From: Tetramitus jugosus
Lineage: Eukaryota; Heterolobosea; Eutetramitea; Acrasida; Vahlkampfiidae
Assembly: GCA_937625935.1 (NCBI GenBank)
Contig: OW569376.1
Span: forward strand, 372,001-436,000
Length of the DNA: 64,000 nt
Direction of reading: 5' to 3'
Shown here: positions 49,428-58,950 of the stretch, piece after piece
Layout: each line of letters opens with the position of its first letter
Position numbering within the stretch: position 1 is the first letter of the stretch
Notes under the pieces: model-generated
What the model was told of the DNA's origin: nothing
What the model saw: the letters and a program-made list of their open reading frames with translations, nothing else
The model's database searches: none
Made by a program: the position numbers and the translations under genes

Positions 49428-52400
49428 ATGTTCAGTCGACTCTTATACCGGTTCCCACTCTCGGACCTATTCAATAACCTCTCGGGTCATGCTTTATTCA
49501 GCCCGAGTATCGATCTGGAACACTCGAGTGAAGATTTTCTCTATGTTGCCTCACAACACGATCACGATGATGAGGAGTGTTGCATACAATCCATCACGAC
49601 TGAAATTTATGATCGAAAACCATCCGAGCACTCTTTTGACGATTCTCATCATTATCATGACCAAACCGCCTCAATGCACATGAGTTCAGTTGATTTCGAT
49701 AGTATTCAGATTGGTGATCCCGTTTTTCGGTCAACCTCGATGTTCATTTCTGATAATGGCGAAACAACAATGTATTCTGATCTGAACCATGAGAAACAAA
49801 CGACAACGACGAATATTGATGAATACATGGAACAAAGAGACATTGATAACGAACACAAAATTCATCAATTGTTTAATGAAATTGTGTCACAAAGAAGAAC
49901 GAACAAGGGAGACAATGTTGATTGCTTGTTGAACGAAAATAGAGAATGTTTGAGTATTAGAGAAAAACAATTAACCATTTATTTAAACGAGGTTGCTAAG
50001 AAGCATTCTACGAGTGGTTATCACTTCCGCAGCCGAATGAACTGCGCTCTTCATTTTTATCAATTTTTGCAGAGTGTGACAGGTGATGCGCGGAATCTCC
50101 TTCACGGTCTGGAAAATCACAGAGAAAAAGAATGTTCAAAGAAGGTTCTTTTGTGTGAACTGAAGAGTTTATCTGTATTTCTAAGGTCCAGCGAATTGGA
50201 TGATGTGGAGCAATTCATAAACGGTGACGATACCGTTGTCATGCTCTCTAGTTTGCTCGTGCGGTCACGACATCAATATCTCATGTCCAAATCATTGGTC
50301 GACTTGGAGATTGTACTGCAAGTGATCATGTGCTTTGAAGCTTTGATGGATATTAAAAAGGGAGTGGACAGAGTGTTAGAAACACAAGGCGTTATTGAGT
50401 TTATGGTGTTGATGTTAGACTTTACAAGAATTGGTTATTCAAGTGATTGTGAGACAACGACTAGGAACGTAGGATTCATGACAGTGCTCGATAGCGCGCA
50501 TTCATTATGTAATAAGCCTTCTCTTTTGTCTGAGACAGGCATGACAAGAGCTAGAGAGATCTATCGTTTGTCTTGTTTGCGCATCTTGTTCATTGCTCGT
50601 ATCATTTGTTCTCACTCGAAATTCGGATTCACAACGGTGGTAGAAGCAATGAACCAGTACAAGTTGTTCAATAGAGAGAAGCACAGATTTGAACAGATGG
50701 TTGAATCGATTGAATACGCTCTTGATTTAGAGTATCAAACATCCTGTATAGCATTAGTCAACGCATTGATCTATTCCACTGATGACTATACCAACAGAAG
50801 TGTCATGTACCACGAGTTCTCCAATCTAGGGCTGAGCCAAATTTGTCAAGCCAAGTGCACTCAATCGCTTAGTGATGTCCAATTACACCAATTCCAAAGA
50901 TACTTACGCTTCGAGAACAAGGAATCGAACTCTCTTAGTTTATCCTCGGATAATGAAGAAAGTAATGATGAGAAAAAGAGTGACTACGAGAGCGAAGTAT
51001 TCTCTCAATGGACCGCTTTAAATGATCCATCAGATATCATCTCGTTCTTGCAGCTGCGGTTAAACAAGCATACAGAGGCGCACACTAGCTTTACGAACAT
51101 CTTAAAGTTCTTAGTGCTTGTGACACTTAAAGATCTGAACAAAAATCTGGACAGAGACTGGAGAGTGATAGAATTAACTCTGTCGCATATGCTACACATT
51201 CATCAAAGAGAAATGGGCACAAGTGGTGTGACTGCCAAAGAAATTCATTTGGAGAACGTATTACAAGAGAAGGAACACTTTATTTTCGCTTGTTCAAGAG
51301 CTTTAAGAAAGATTTTAGATGGCAAGTTTCACAACATGTCGTTAGAGTCAAGTGAGTATGGTAACAACCCATCCAACAGGAAGCTCATTCAGTTGTTAGT
51401 CGAATTGAGCGAGAAAATGAAAGGATATCGGACTGGATCATTCAGGCCAATCGGTAGTTCATCCTGTAGCCAAGGGGGTGTCAAGAGAGCCGAAATTTCT
51501 CCAGCAGTCGAGGGGACAATGCGGCCTCAATCTGTTCCTGAAGAACCAAAAACTCCAGTGAGTCCTCAGTCTGTTTCACCAAGTGAACCTACTCAGTGCA
51601 CTCCCAAGAAAGTAGTTGTACCACCCATCATTGGAATATCTTCGATGGGACCACCTCCTCCACCTCCTCCAAGCTTTGGTCTTGGTAACAGGAACAAACT
51701 ACCCACACTACCCGAACTCAAGACAAAAATTGAAACGAAGAGGGTATATGTAGGAAGTGACTCGATGACGAATAGTATGGTCACGAAAACAGAGTGGATA
51801 TCAATGATTAAGGAATACGCTTCTGAACTTGCTGAGACAATCAATGTGACACATATTGAAACATTGTTTGCAAAGAAGCAGTATGTGACTCCGAGACTGA
51901 GACAGAGCGATCAACCAATTCAAGTTTCCTTCCTGGAAGAATCAGCATCATATCGGATCAATCTGATGATGGGTTATCTTCGCTTATCAAGAGACAAAAT
52001 TAAGAGCCTCATTGTTCGAATGGATGATGTGACACTAGGGAAACAATCCATTGAAACTCTGAGAGACATTTACCCAGATGAAGCCAAAATGGTTGAGTTC
52101 ATGTCGTTTGTTGAGCAAAACAGGAACAATATGACTGATGCTGATTCGCTGCTTTGGTCGCTGAGCTCCATACCAAGAATCAAGCATCGTTTGTACTGCT
52201 GGACTACTTGCTTGGAGTTTGAGCACAAGATTGAAACCATTGCTCCTGGATTGAATCATTTGATTACAGCATGTCAACAGATTTCCTCCAGTGTACACTT
52301 GAAAAAGTTGCTTGTACTCGTCCTGGACCTAGTGAATCTTATCAACAATGGTTCAAAACCAATATATGGCTTCAAACTTAATTTCCTTTCAAAACTGGAG

Positions 52401-52964
52401 GATATCAAGAGCTCAGATAACACAACAAACTTTTTGAGCTGCATCGCTCAAATTTGTACAAATGAGATGCCAGACCTTATTCAAGAACTTGTCTCTGGAT
52501 TGTCAAGCATGGAACCAGCCTCAAAAATAGAGCTTTCTGAATTAAAGAAAGAGTATAAGAAGCTGGATAGTGACTTGCAGTTTGTGAATTCGGAGCTCGA
52601 ATTACATGAACACAAGTACCAAAACTATGGGGATGTTGTATTCCTACAAACAATGAGAAATTTCCAGATGAACGCGGAGAGCAAGCTTGCTGAATGCAAA
52701 TCTCTCATTGAAAAGTTTGAGAGTGATGCTCTCGTGTTGAAAGACATGTACGGAGAGGCCCAAAAGGAAGTACTCGAGCAACCACATTTAATCTTCTCTG
52801 CCATGAGCGAATTCTTAACAAAGTTGACCACAAGGGCAAAGAACAATCAGACTCTTGCTGCATTGGTCAGTGCGATCAAGGATGGCAACATTGTTGACAA
52901 GATTAAACTGCAACGAAGCACTCATAGCTCATCGCTAGATGGCATTGCATTAGAGGGTAAATAA
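49428..52964 (+). CDS. formin (FH2-domain actin nucleator)
   Basis: Formins nucleate and elongate unbranched actin filaments. The 1178-residue protein has a polar N-terminus, a GBD/FH3-type armadillo region (about 130-480, including LHGLENHREKECSKKVLLCE and VIMCFEALMDIKKGVDRVLE), a linker, a very short FH1 segment with a single proline run (MGPPPPPPPSFG, about 739-751) and an FH2 domain (about 790-1130). FH2 features include IETLFAKKQ, INLMMGYLRLSR and, in the lasso/post region, KLLVLVLDLVNLINNGSKPI then YGFKLNFLSKLEDIKSSDNT. The C-terminus has basic residues but no clear DAD motif. With only one proline run, profilin-actin delivery would be limited. Confidence 0.93.
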   Translation: MFSRLLYRFPLSDLFNNLSGHALFSPSIDLEHSSEDFLYVASQHDHDDEECCIQSITTEIYDRKPSEHSFDDSHHYHDQTASMHMSSVDFDSIQIGDPVFRSTSMFISDNGETTMYSDLNHEKQTTTTNIDEYMEQRDIDNEHKIHQLFNEIVSQRRTNKGDNVDCLLNENRECLSIREKQLTIYLNEVAKKHSTSGYHFRSRMNCALHFYQFLQSVTGDARNLLHGLENHREKECSKKVLLCELKSLSVFLRSSELDDVEQFINGDDTVVMLSSLLVRSRHQYLMSKSLVDLEIVLQVIMCFEALMDIKKGVDRVLETQGVIEFMVLMLDFTRIGYSSDCETTTRNVGFMTVLDSAHSLCNKPSLLSETGMTRAREIYRLSCLRILFIARIICSHSKFGFTTVVEAMNQYKLFNREKHRFEQMVESIEYALDLEYQTSCIALVNALIYSTDDYTNRSVMYHEFSNLGLSQICQAKCTQSLSDVQLHQFQRYLRFENKESNSLSLSSDNEESNDEKKSDYESEVFSQWTALNDPSDIISFLQLRLNKHTEAHTSFTNILKFLVLVTLKDLNKNLDRDWRVIELTLSHMLHIHQREMGTSGVTAKEIHLENVLQEKEHFIFACSRALRKILDGKFHNMSLESSEYGNNPSNRKLIQLLVELSEKMKGYRTGSFRPIGSSSCSQGGVKRAEISPAVEGTMRPQSVPEEPKTPVSPQSVSPSEPTQCTPKKVVVPPIIGISSMGPPPPPPPSFGLGNRNKLPTLPELKTKIETKRVYVGSDSMTNSMVTKTEWISMIKEYASELAETINVTHIETLFAKKQYVTPRLRQSDQPIQVSFLEESASYRINLMMGYLRLSRDKIKSLIVRMDDVTLGKQSIETLRDIYPDEAKMVEFMSFVEQNRNNMTDADSLLWSLSSIPRIKHRLYCWTTCLEFEHKIETIAPGLNHLITACQQISSSVHLKKLLVLVLDLVNLINNGSKPIYGFKLNFLSKLEDIKSSDNTTNFLSCIAQICTNEMPDLIQELVSGLSSMEPASKIELSELKKEYKKLDSDLQFVNSELELHEHKYQNYGDVVFLQTMRNFQMNAESKLAECKSLIEKFESDALVLKDMYGEAQKEVLEQPHLIFSAMSEFLTKLTTRAKNNQTLAALVSAIKDGNIVDKIKLQRSTHSSSLDGIALEGK

Positions 52965-53100
52965 GGAATTTATTCTTCAATGCTAATAAAACTTCGAGCT
53001 GTTTTATCATCTTTCATTGATGTCAAGTATTGTACAAGCTCTTCATGATAAACTCATCTGCACAGTATGATAGTATCTCTGGTTTTTGGTGAACACATCT

Positions 53101-53922
53101 TCAATTCACTTTAGTGTTTTCCGAGGTAATGGACATCAAGTACTTGGTGCCGTTGAACAAGGAGAAGAAGAGAAGAACAGCCGAAGCTCCCACTAAACTC
53201 TCCACATTGAACCACTTCGAGATGAGAATTGTAACGACGTATCCCTCAGCAATTGCGGCCAACATCAAGTAGAGACCTAGACACAACCTCGACTGAAGTA
53301 ATTGACCAGCAAACGCCAAGAATATACCAATCATAGCCATCACAACAATCATCAATGGAGGATGCTTGTTACTAGGAACAAACAAGAGATAAAACAACAA
53401 AACACCGAGAATACCAATCACACTCACCGAGAACTGATTCAATAGTTTTTGAAGGGACCGAAAGACAACATCACCCGAGTCATCATATGTAATATTGTTG
53501 TTGTTTGGACCACTTGATTGGTGAACAGGGGACATTGATGGATGAGCTTCGGGACCAGTACTACTATTGGATGGCACTTGATTCATGAACCATATGTTAC
53601 TGGCCATTTCATAGTTTTGTTGAGTTGGGATATACTGTGCATGTTGCAATTCACACTCCGAGTCACTGCCCCTGTCATCCTTGGTGCTTATAGGGTTGGC
53701 ATGGTTGTTTAACTGGTCACTCATTAAAACACTGTACTTGTATTCGTGGTAATGATTATTCTTCTTCATCGATGTATGGGTGGTGGGCTGGAGCTCTTGG
53801 TTCATAGAACTAGACCTACTTCTGCTGTTGGTTTCAATTTCAATGAGGTTGCTTGACGTCGAGCTCGCAACTTCGTGTTGTGGTGGAGAAAGCTCCGAGG
53901 AAGACGTGTGATAGTAGGACAT
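53101..53922 (-). CDS. multi-pass membrane protein, unrecognised
   Basis: The ATG at 53922 (MSYYHTSSSELSPPQHEV) is used; the longer frame begins at GTG. The ~273-residue protein has a Ser/Asn/His-rich soluble N-terminus (about 1-160) and four closely spaced helices in the last 120 residues (VIGILGVLLFYLLFV; IVVMAMIGIFLAFAGQLL; CLGLYLMLAAIAEGYVVTIL; LVGASAVLLFFSLFNG). Loops are short. I do not recognise the family. It is head-to-head with another multi-TM gene at 54256. Confidence 0.7.
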   Translation of the reverse strand: MSYYHTSSSELSPPQHEVASSTSSNLIEIETNSRSRSSSMNQELQPTTHTSMKKNNHYHEYKYSVLMSDQLNNHANPISTKDDRGSDSECELQHAQYIPTQQNYEMASNIWFMNQVPSNSSTGPEAHPSMSPVHQSSGPNNNNITYDDSGDVVFRSLQKLLNQFSVSVIGILGVLLFYLLFVPSNKHPPLMIVVMAMIGIFLAFAGQLLQSRLCLGLYLMLAAIAEGYVVTILISKWFNVESLVGASAVLLFFSLFNGTKYLMSITSENTKVN

Positions 53923-54255
53923 TTTCTGGTCAATCGTTGTGTGTGGCACGTTTGTTGTTTGGATCTGCGCCTAACTGTAGCTGCTGTTATGGTTTGTCAG
54001 AAAGGCACGTAATGTACCTGTCCCCAGATCCCTTGAAATAAGATAGATGGAACCCTCGACACGTGCCTCAGGTATTCTCCGAAACTTCAGTCACGTGTTC
54101 TTTGCGCTGACCTAGTTATTCCGAGCAATTACGGACTGTAAAATTTTTGGGTCAGTCGGGATCGAATGGGCCTTTTTTAGATTTTCGCGGGTTTCGAGTT
54201 GAGGAGAAAATGAAAAGGCACTCAGATCGTGAATACAAACAGAAGAAATAATCAC
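53923..54255. promoter_or_regulatory. divergent promoter with E2F-like box
   Basis: This 333-base spacer between two head-to-head membrane-protein genes holds ATTTTCGCGGG at 54181-54191, the same box found as an inverted pair at 23971-24006. CACGTG-like cores (CACGTG at about 54060 and 54093) are also present. No gene. Confidence 0.45.
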
Positions 54256-55317
54256 ATGAGGTTCGTTTTCATGAATAATGATCAAGGGAATGAAGTTTCG
54301 TCAAAGAGTGGAGGCGAAGGCACTATGGAAGAGGAAGGAATGACCAGGAGACACACAGCGACTTTACTCAAGTCCACTGAACCCCCTATCAATAATGACA
54401 AACCGAAATTGAAATATTTCCGATTGGGTCCATTGTATCGCAATTCTTTTCATACGAGGATGCGCAAGTGTTCACTGTGGATTGTTGCAATGGGATCCAT
54501 GCTTGCTATGACACTCTGCTTTTCGGCTCTCCTCGTGCTCTCTAAGATAGTTGGTTCCTTGGCGTCTGATCACAGCTATACTTTTCCTGAGGAACACTAC
54601 CATGTGACACTCTATATTGTCAATACTTTGTCCTTTGTGATGTTGATGTTAGTGAGTTTACCTCTCTCGCACTTCATGTCGAATCAGGCCATCAAGTATG
54701 AGGATGATACTCATAAAAGAGTAATTGAGATGACAACCCAACCCAAGCGAGAAACTTCAACAAGCACAGAATTGGATGATGAAGATGAACTGAGGTACAA
54801 AGGCACTGAAGCACCAATAGGTCAATATTGCAGTACGGTAGAGCCAGGCCAACAAGAAATGGAAGATCATTTTGGGCTACTTCATGATCAACCCGGAAAG
54901 AATCAAGCTTCGTTCTTTGGCGGTATGAGAAATACAACAAAAAATCTGATGAATTATTTGCAGAGGAACACTCTTTGGATATGGATGGACATGTATCTCA
55001 TTTTTCTCTGGCTTGTTTCGGGCTGGTACACGATTTCCATGTTCTATGTCTGGAGAGATTTAGACTATTGGGACTTTGTGGTCAGTGGCACGTGCTCCAC
55101 TCTCATGTCCCACGTATCTCAATGTTCCTACGTTCGGTATGCATTCATAGTCATGGTCTCCTCCAGTGTATGTGGGTTGCTTCTCTCATTTCTGTTGATT
55201 GCCCTGCAAGTGTCAGCAATGAGTCACATTGGATCCGTGAAGCTGGCCTCCAAATTACAATCATTTCAGTCACTGAAAATTCACACGTGCAGAAGAAGGA
55301 CGTCCGTCACATCTTAA
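54256..55317 (+). CDS. four-transmembrane protein, unrecognised
   Basis: The ATG at 54256 (MRFVFMNNDQGNEVSSKSGG) is used since the longer frame begins at GTG. The ~353-residue protein has four long hydrophobic helices: WIVAMGSMLAMTLCFSALLV; VTLYIVNTLSFVMLMLVSLP; WIWMDMYLIFLWLVSGWYTI; and IVMVSSSVCGLLLSFLLIAL. A ~100-residue polar, acidic cytosolic loop lies between helices 2 and 3. The loop between helices 3 and 4 carries two cysteines (GTCSTLMSHVSQC), a feature shared with the four-TM protein at 42131-43540. The C-terminus is short and basic. No family name can be supported. Confidence 0.7.
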   Translation: MRFVFMNNDQGNEVSSKSGGEGTMEEEGMTRRHTATLLKSTEPPINNDKPKLKYFRLGPLYRNSFHTRMRKCSLWIVAMGSMLAMTLCFSALLVLSKIVGSLASDHSYTFPEEHYHVTLYIVNTLSFVMLMLVSLPLSHFMSNQAIKYEDDTHKRVIEMTTQPKRETSTSTELDDEDELRYKGTEAPIGQYCSTVEPGQQEMEDHFGLLHDQPGKNQASFFGGMRNTTKNLMNYLQRNTLWIWMDMYLIFLWLVSGWYTISMFYVWRDLDYWDFVVSGTCSTLMSHVSQCSYVRYAFIVMVSSSVCGLLLSFLLIALQVSAMSHIGSVKLASKLQSFQSLKIHTCRRRTSVTS

Positions 55318-55434
55318 ATTATTGTCCGGCGGAGGATCAACAATGAGTATTCCTGGTTTGTGAGCAGCAGGGTCGTTCCATCGAATTTGAAAAATCAGAA
55401 AAAAGCGAAACAGAACATCCAATCAACTAGATTA

Positions 55435-56967
55435 ATGAAAAACATACTCTCAATCCAACTGTTCATTGCACTTTTTGCAATCCTATCCTTGTGCTCTGTC
55501 ATGTGCAAGGATGCTCCTTTGCCAAACCGATCGAATCTTCCTTTTCCTTCTGATTTTCGCTTTGGTGCAGCCACTGCAGCCTACCAGATTGAAGGTGCGT
55601 ACTTGGAAGATGGAAAAGGCTTGAATATATGGGACGTGTTCTCTCATTTGCCAAACACAACAGAGAAACATGAGAATGGTGATGTTGCCGACGATCACTA
55701 CCACAAGGTGCCTGAAGATATTGCAATGATGAAGGCCATGGGCTTAAAACATTATAGAATGAGTATCTCTTGGGCAAGAGTGCTTCCTGATGGTACATTG
55801 AACAATGTTAATCTCAAGGGATTAGAATACTATAGCAGAGAGATTGATCTGTTGAACCGTGCTGGGATCGAGGTCTATGCTACGTTGTATCACTGGGATT
55901 TACCTCAAGCAATTGAACAAAAGTATGGTGGATGGTTGAACGTGACTCATATGCCAAGATTGTTTGCTGATTATTCAGAATTGTGTTTCAAGTATTTTGG
56001 AAATCGTGTGAAGCATTGGATCACCTTTAACGAACCGTTGATTACAGCTACGTTGGGCTATGGAGCAGGTGTGAATGCTCCAGGTAGATGTACTGGTTGC
56101 AGATTCGGTGGAGATAGTGCCACAGAGCCATATATCGTTGCTCACGCACAGTTGTTGTCTCATGCAGCGGCAGTGCAAGTCTATCGCCAAAGGTATCAAT
56201 CCACACAAAAGGGTAAGATTGGTATCACTCTGAACTCGGATTGGAATGAACCATTGACTGATAGTCAGGAGGATAGAGAAGCTGCCCAAAGATATCAAGA
56301 ATTCATGCTGGGATGGTTTGCTGATCCTGTTATGAGAGGTGATTATCCAGATTCCATGAAGTCACATATTGGAAAGAGACTCCCTACTTTCACTGAGGAA
56401 GAGAAGCGCGCATTGAAGGGAAGTAGTGAGTTCTTTGGATTGAACCACTATACGAGCAGATATATTAAACCAAACAAGAAGTACAATCCTAATGATACTC
56501 CTATTGATTGGTATCATGACACAGGTTGCATCGCCACTGCTGAAGACATCAATGGACAACCAATTGGTGAGATCGCAGACTCTGACTGGCTGTATGTTGT
56601 TCCTTGGGGTATGAGACGCCTCTTAAATTGGATTAACAAGCGATATGACAATCCTCCACTCTATATTACTGAAAACGGAGTCGATGCTCCAGGTGAGAGC
56701 ACAATGCCACTTCAAAAAGCACTGGATGATACATTCAGAGTGAATTATTTGGCTTCATACCTGTCCGAGGTTTCAAAGGCAATCAACGACGACAAGTGCA
56801 ATGTTCAGGCCTATTTTGTGTGGTCTTTGATGGATAACTTTGAATGGGCTGCTGGCTACAGTAAGAGATTTGGTATTCACTATGTTGATTATAACTCCCA
56901 AAGCAAAACAAGATATGCCAAGAAATCAGCACAATGGTACAGCCAACTCATCAAAGATTATAACTAA
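55435..56967 (+). CDS. secreted or lysosomal beta-glucosidase, glycoside hydrolase family 1
   Basis: GH1 enzymes release terminal beta-glucose or beta-galactose by a retaining mechanism. The start at 55435 (MKNILSIQLFIALFAILSLC) gives a signal peptide; the upstream in-frame ATG would bury it. The 510-residue protein is full length for the family, with FRFGAATAAYQIEGAY, the GLNIWDVFSH block, YRMSISWARVLPDG, acid/base glutamate in WITFNEP (about Glu199), nucleophile in YITENGVDAPG (about Glu413) and the aglycone-site end VWSLMDNFEWAAGYSKRFGI. NxT/S sites support passage through the ER. It probably digests plant or bacterial glucosides in the phagolysosome. Confidence 0.95.
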   Translation: MKNILSIQLFIALFAILSLCSVMCKDAPLPNRSNLPFPSDFRFGAATAAYQIEGAYLEDGKGLNIWDVFSHLPNTTEKHENGDVADDHYHKVPEDIAMMKAMGLKHYRMSISWARVLPDGTLNNVNLKGLEYYSREIDLLNRAGIEVYATLYHWDLPQAIEQKYGGWLNVTHMPRLFADYSELCFKYFGNRVKHWITFNEPLITATLGYGAGVNAPGRCTGCRFGGDSATEPYIVAHAQLLSHAAAVQVYRQRYQSTQKGKIGITLNSDWNEPLTDSQEDREAAQRYQEFMLGWFADPVMRGDYPDSMKSHIGKRLPTFTEEEKRALKGSSEFFGLNHYTSRYIKPNKKYNPNDTPIDWYHDTGCIATAEDINGQPIGEIADSDWLYVVPWGMRRLLNWINKRYDNPPLYITENGVDAPGESTMPLQKALDDTFRVNYLASYLSEVSKAINDDKCNVQAYFVWSLMDNFEWAAGYSKRFGIHYVDYNSQSKTRYAKKSAQWYSQLIKDYN

Positions 56968-57152
56968 TACCAAGGGAACTTCCCGAGAGCTCCACACCAA
57001 ATAAATCATTCTCTCATTATCGCAAATTGGCAACTCGCACCGGACTTGAAATTCATTCCTGAGGTGCTCCTAGCGGCAAAACACCTCCGTGCGACAAAAA
57101 TCGCACCATGGTCCGGCAACAAGGCATGACATAAAACACACAGAATATCAAC

Positions 57153-58595
57153 ATGTTGCCACTTCCCTTATTGCTCCTGCTGACATCCCTGTCAGCAACT
57201 CTCGAAGTGCTGATCATGGTTGGTGTTGGAATGTTGCTCCTATATAAGAAAGTGATTCAAGAGAGTCATGTGAGAGTGCTCAGTGTGTTAGTTTTTCAAC
57301 TGTTCACGCCTTGTATGCTCTCGTACAAGTTTGCCTCAAGTGTCGATCTCAATTTGCTCAAAACTTCCTACTTGGCCATTGTGTTTGCATTTTTATACAT
57401 TTTAGCGGCAAACATTTTGGCGCGTATTTTGTTTACAGAAAGATTTTGGGGTACGAGGTTGGCTGGTGTGAGAAAAATTGTTGTTCTTGTTGCTGTGACG
57501 TTCAACAATGCTGGATCTTTGCCCTATGTGTTTGTCTCTGCACTTGTGAGCACTGGAAATCTGTTTACTCAAAAACAGCTTGCAAGTGACCAAGCCATCG
57601 CATTTATATCATTGTACCTGCTGCCCGTTCAAATTTTGTTCTGGAGCGTAGGAATGGTCACTATGAGAAAGAAAAAGGGAGACAATGATCACAGTGAAGA
57701 TGAAGATGCTGATGATATCGAGTCTTCATTGAACAACACAAATAATGACGAAGCTTTGGAAGAAACTGCTGGTGATTCAACATTGGGATTGCGTGACGAC
57801 ATCTCACAAAAGCAACAACTTGAAGGAGAACAATTAGTTGAAGTAGAGCTCGAGGAAACGATTGGGAAAGAAGAGGCATTGAGTGATCACATGAGCACAG
57901 ACAATCTGAATCAACAATCGCGCATGAATCGACTCAAAGCATACCTGAAAAGACGATGGAACACTTTTTATCAAGATTTGCCTCCACTTAAGCAGGTATT
58001 GACACCTCCTATTTATGGATCTATTGCTGGTATTGTTGTGTCATTGGTGCCTCACGCAAAGGAGTACTTGATCGAAAGTCCTCCTGTGATTGTTGCCTCA
58101 ATCTCTCACATTTGTGAAATTTTTGGAGATGCAGTGTTTCCGCTCTCCATGATCCTGTTGGGTGCTAATCTGGCAACTACGATGCAATCAACCAAGGAGG
58201 AAGAATCAAATGACGAAAGCACTGAACCTAAATCACGTATTGCTCGCTTGCTCAAAAAAGTGATCAAACACAATGATCCATGGGTAGTGCTGACAGCTGT
58301 AGTAGCTCGGTTGATTGTGATGCCTCTCATTGGAATCGGTTTGACTCTGTTGTTTGTCTACCTGGGATTCCTGCCCAAAAACCCGGTGCTGATGTTAGTA
58401 CTCATGATTGAAGCGTCAACTCCCACTGGTATCAATACGAGCATTCTGTGTACTCTGAATGGCAACAATGGAATCTACCACATGTGTGAACTTCTACTGT
58501 TCATGTATCTGAGCTCACCTATCACTCTCAGTATTCTCTCGACTGCATATCTCTATCTGTCATGCTACTTCTCACCTGGTATGTGTAATCTGTAG
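57153..58595 (+). CDS. auxin-efflux-carrier family (PIN/PILS-like) transporter
   Basis: The 480-residue protein has two hydrophobic halves of about five helices each, split by a charged loop (about 170-275, Asp/Glu/Asn-rich): the AEC/BART architecture. Characteristic segments are VLSVLVFQLFTPCMLSYKFA, VAVTFNNAGSLPYVFVSALV (the NxG crossover of the first half), FGDAVFPLSMILLGANLATT and ARLIVMPLIGIGLTLLFVYL, then MIEASTPTGINTSILCTLNG in the second half. The long loop and end motifs are nearest PILS proteins of the ER, though the substrate outside plants is unknown. The first ~14 residues are very hydrophobic and may be the first helix rather than a cleaved signal. Confidence 0.88.
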   Translation: MLPLPLLLLLTSLSATLEVLIMVGVGMLLLYKKVIQESHVRVLSVLVFQLFTPCMLSYKFASSVDLNLLKTSYLAIVFAFLYILAANILARILFTERFWGTRLAGVRKIVVLVAVTFNNAGSLPYVFVSALVSTGNLFTQKQLASDQAIAFISLYLLPVQILFWSVGMVTMRKKKGDNDHSEDEDADDIESSLNNTNNDEALEETAGDSTLGLRDDISQKQQLEGEQLVEVELEETIGKEEALSDHMSTDNLNQQSRMNRLKAYLKRRWNTFYQDLPPLKQVLTPPIYGSIAGIVVSLVPHAKEYLIESPPVIVASISHICEIFGDAVFPLSMILLGANLATTMQSTKEEESNDESTEPKSRIARLLKKVIKHNDPWVVLTAVVARLIVMPLIGIGLTLLFVYLGFLPKNPVLMLVLMIEASTPTGINTSILCTLNGNNGIYHMCELLLFMYLSSPITLSILSTAYLYLSCYFSPGMCNL

Positions 58596-58950
58596 TGTGG
58601 TCAATAAACGATGGTCTCGGCGAAAAGATAACTGGAATCAGATCGTTATCTTCCACTTCAGATTCTGTGATATCGATTTTCCTCTTCCGAGTCTAATAAT
58701 GACAAGCTACGTCTAACCTGAGGACACGTGCAACCTGCAGACGTCACAAGTGCAAATTCAACGGGTTTGAGTTGACCAAAAATATCAAAACTCCGAAAAA
58801 TGGGTTCCTTCCTTCGCACCGACTGTTGCTTCAAAAAACCGTCCCACACATTGTGTTCAGTTATTCTGTGTGTCGTACCTTACCACAACAACATCTTGTA
58901 CTCTTCAAACAACATCCAACAAGAGCAGACCTCGAGTCATTCCAAATATA
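58596..58950. other. intergenic region, promoter and leader of bZIP gene
   Basis: About 355 bases. It contains an upstream ATG at 58800 whose frame runs through the leader (62 codons) and overlaps the bZIP start in another frame, so it could act as an upstream ORF. CACGTG (about 58725-58730) and GACGTC (about 58740-58745), the latter a CRE-type palindrome, lie in the promoter. Confidence 0.45.
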
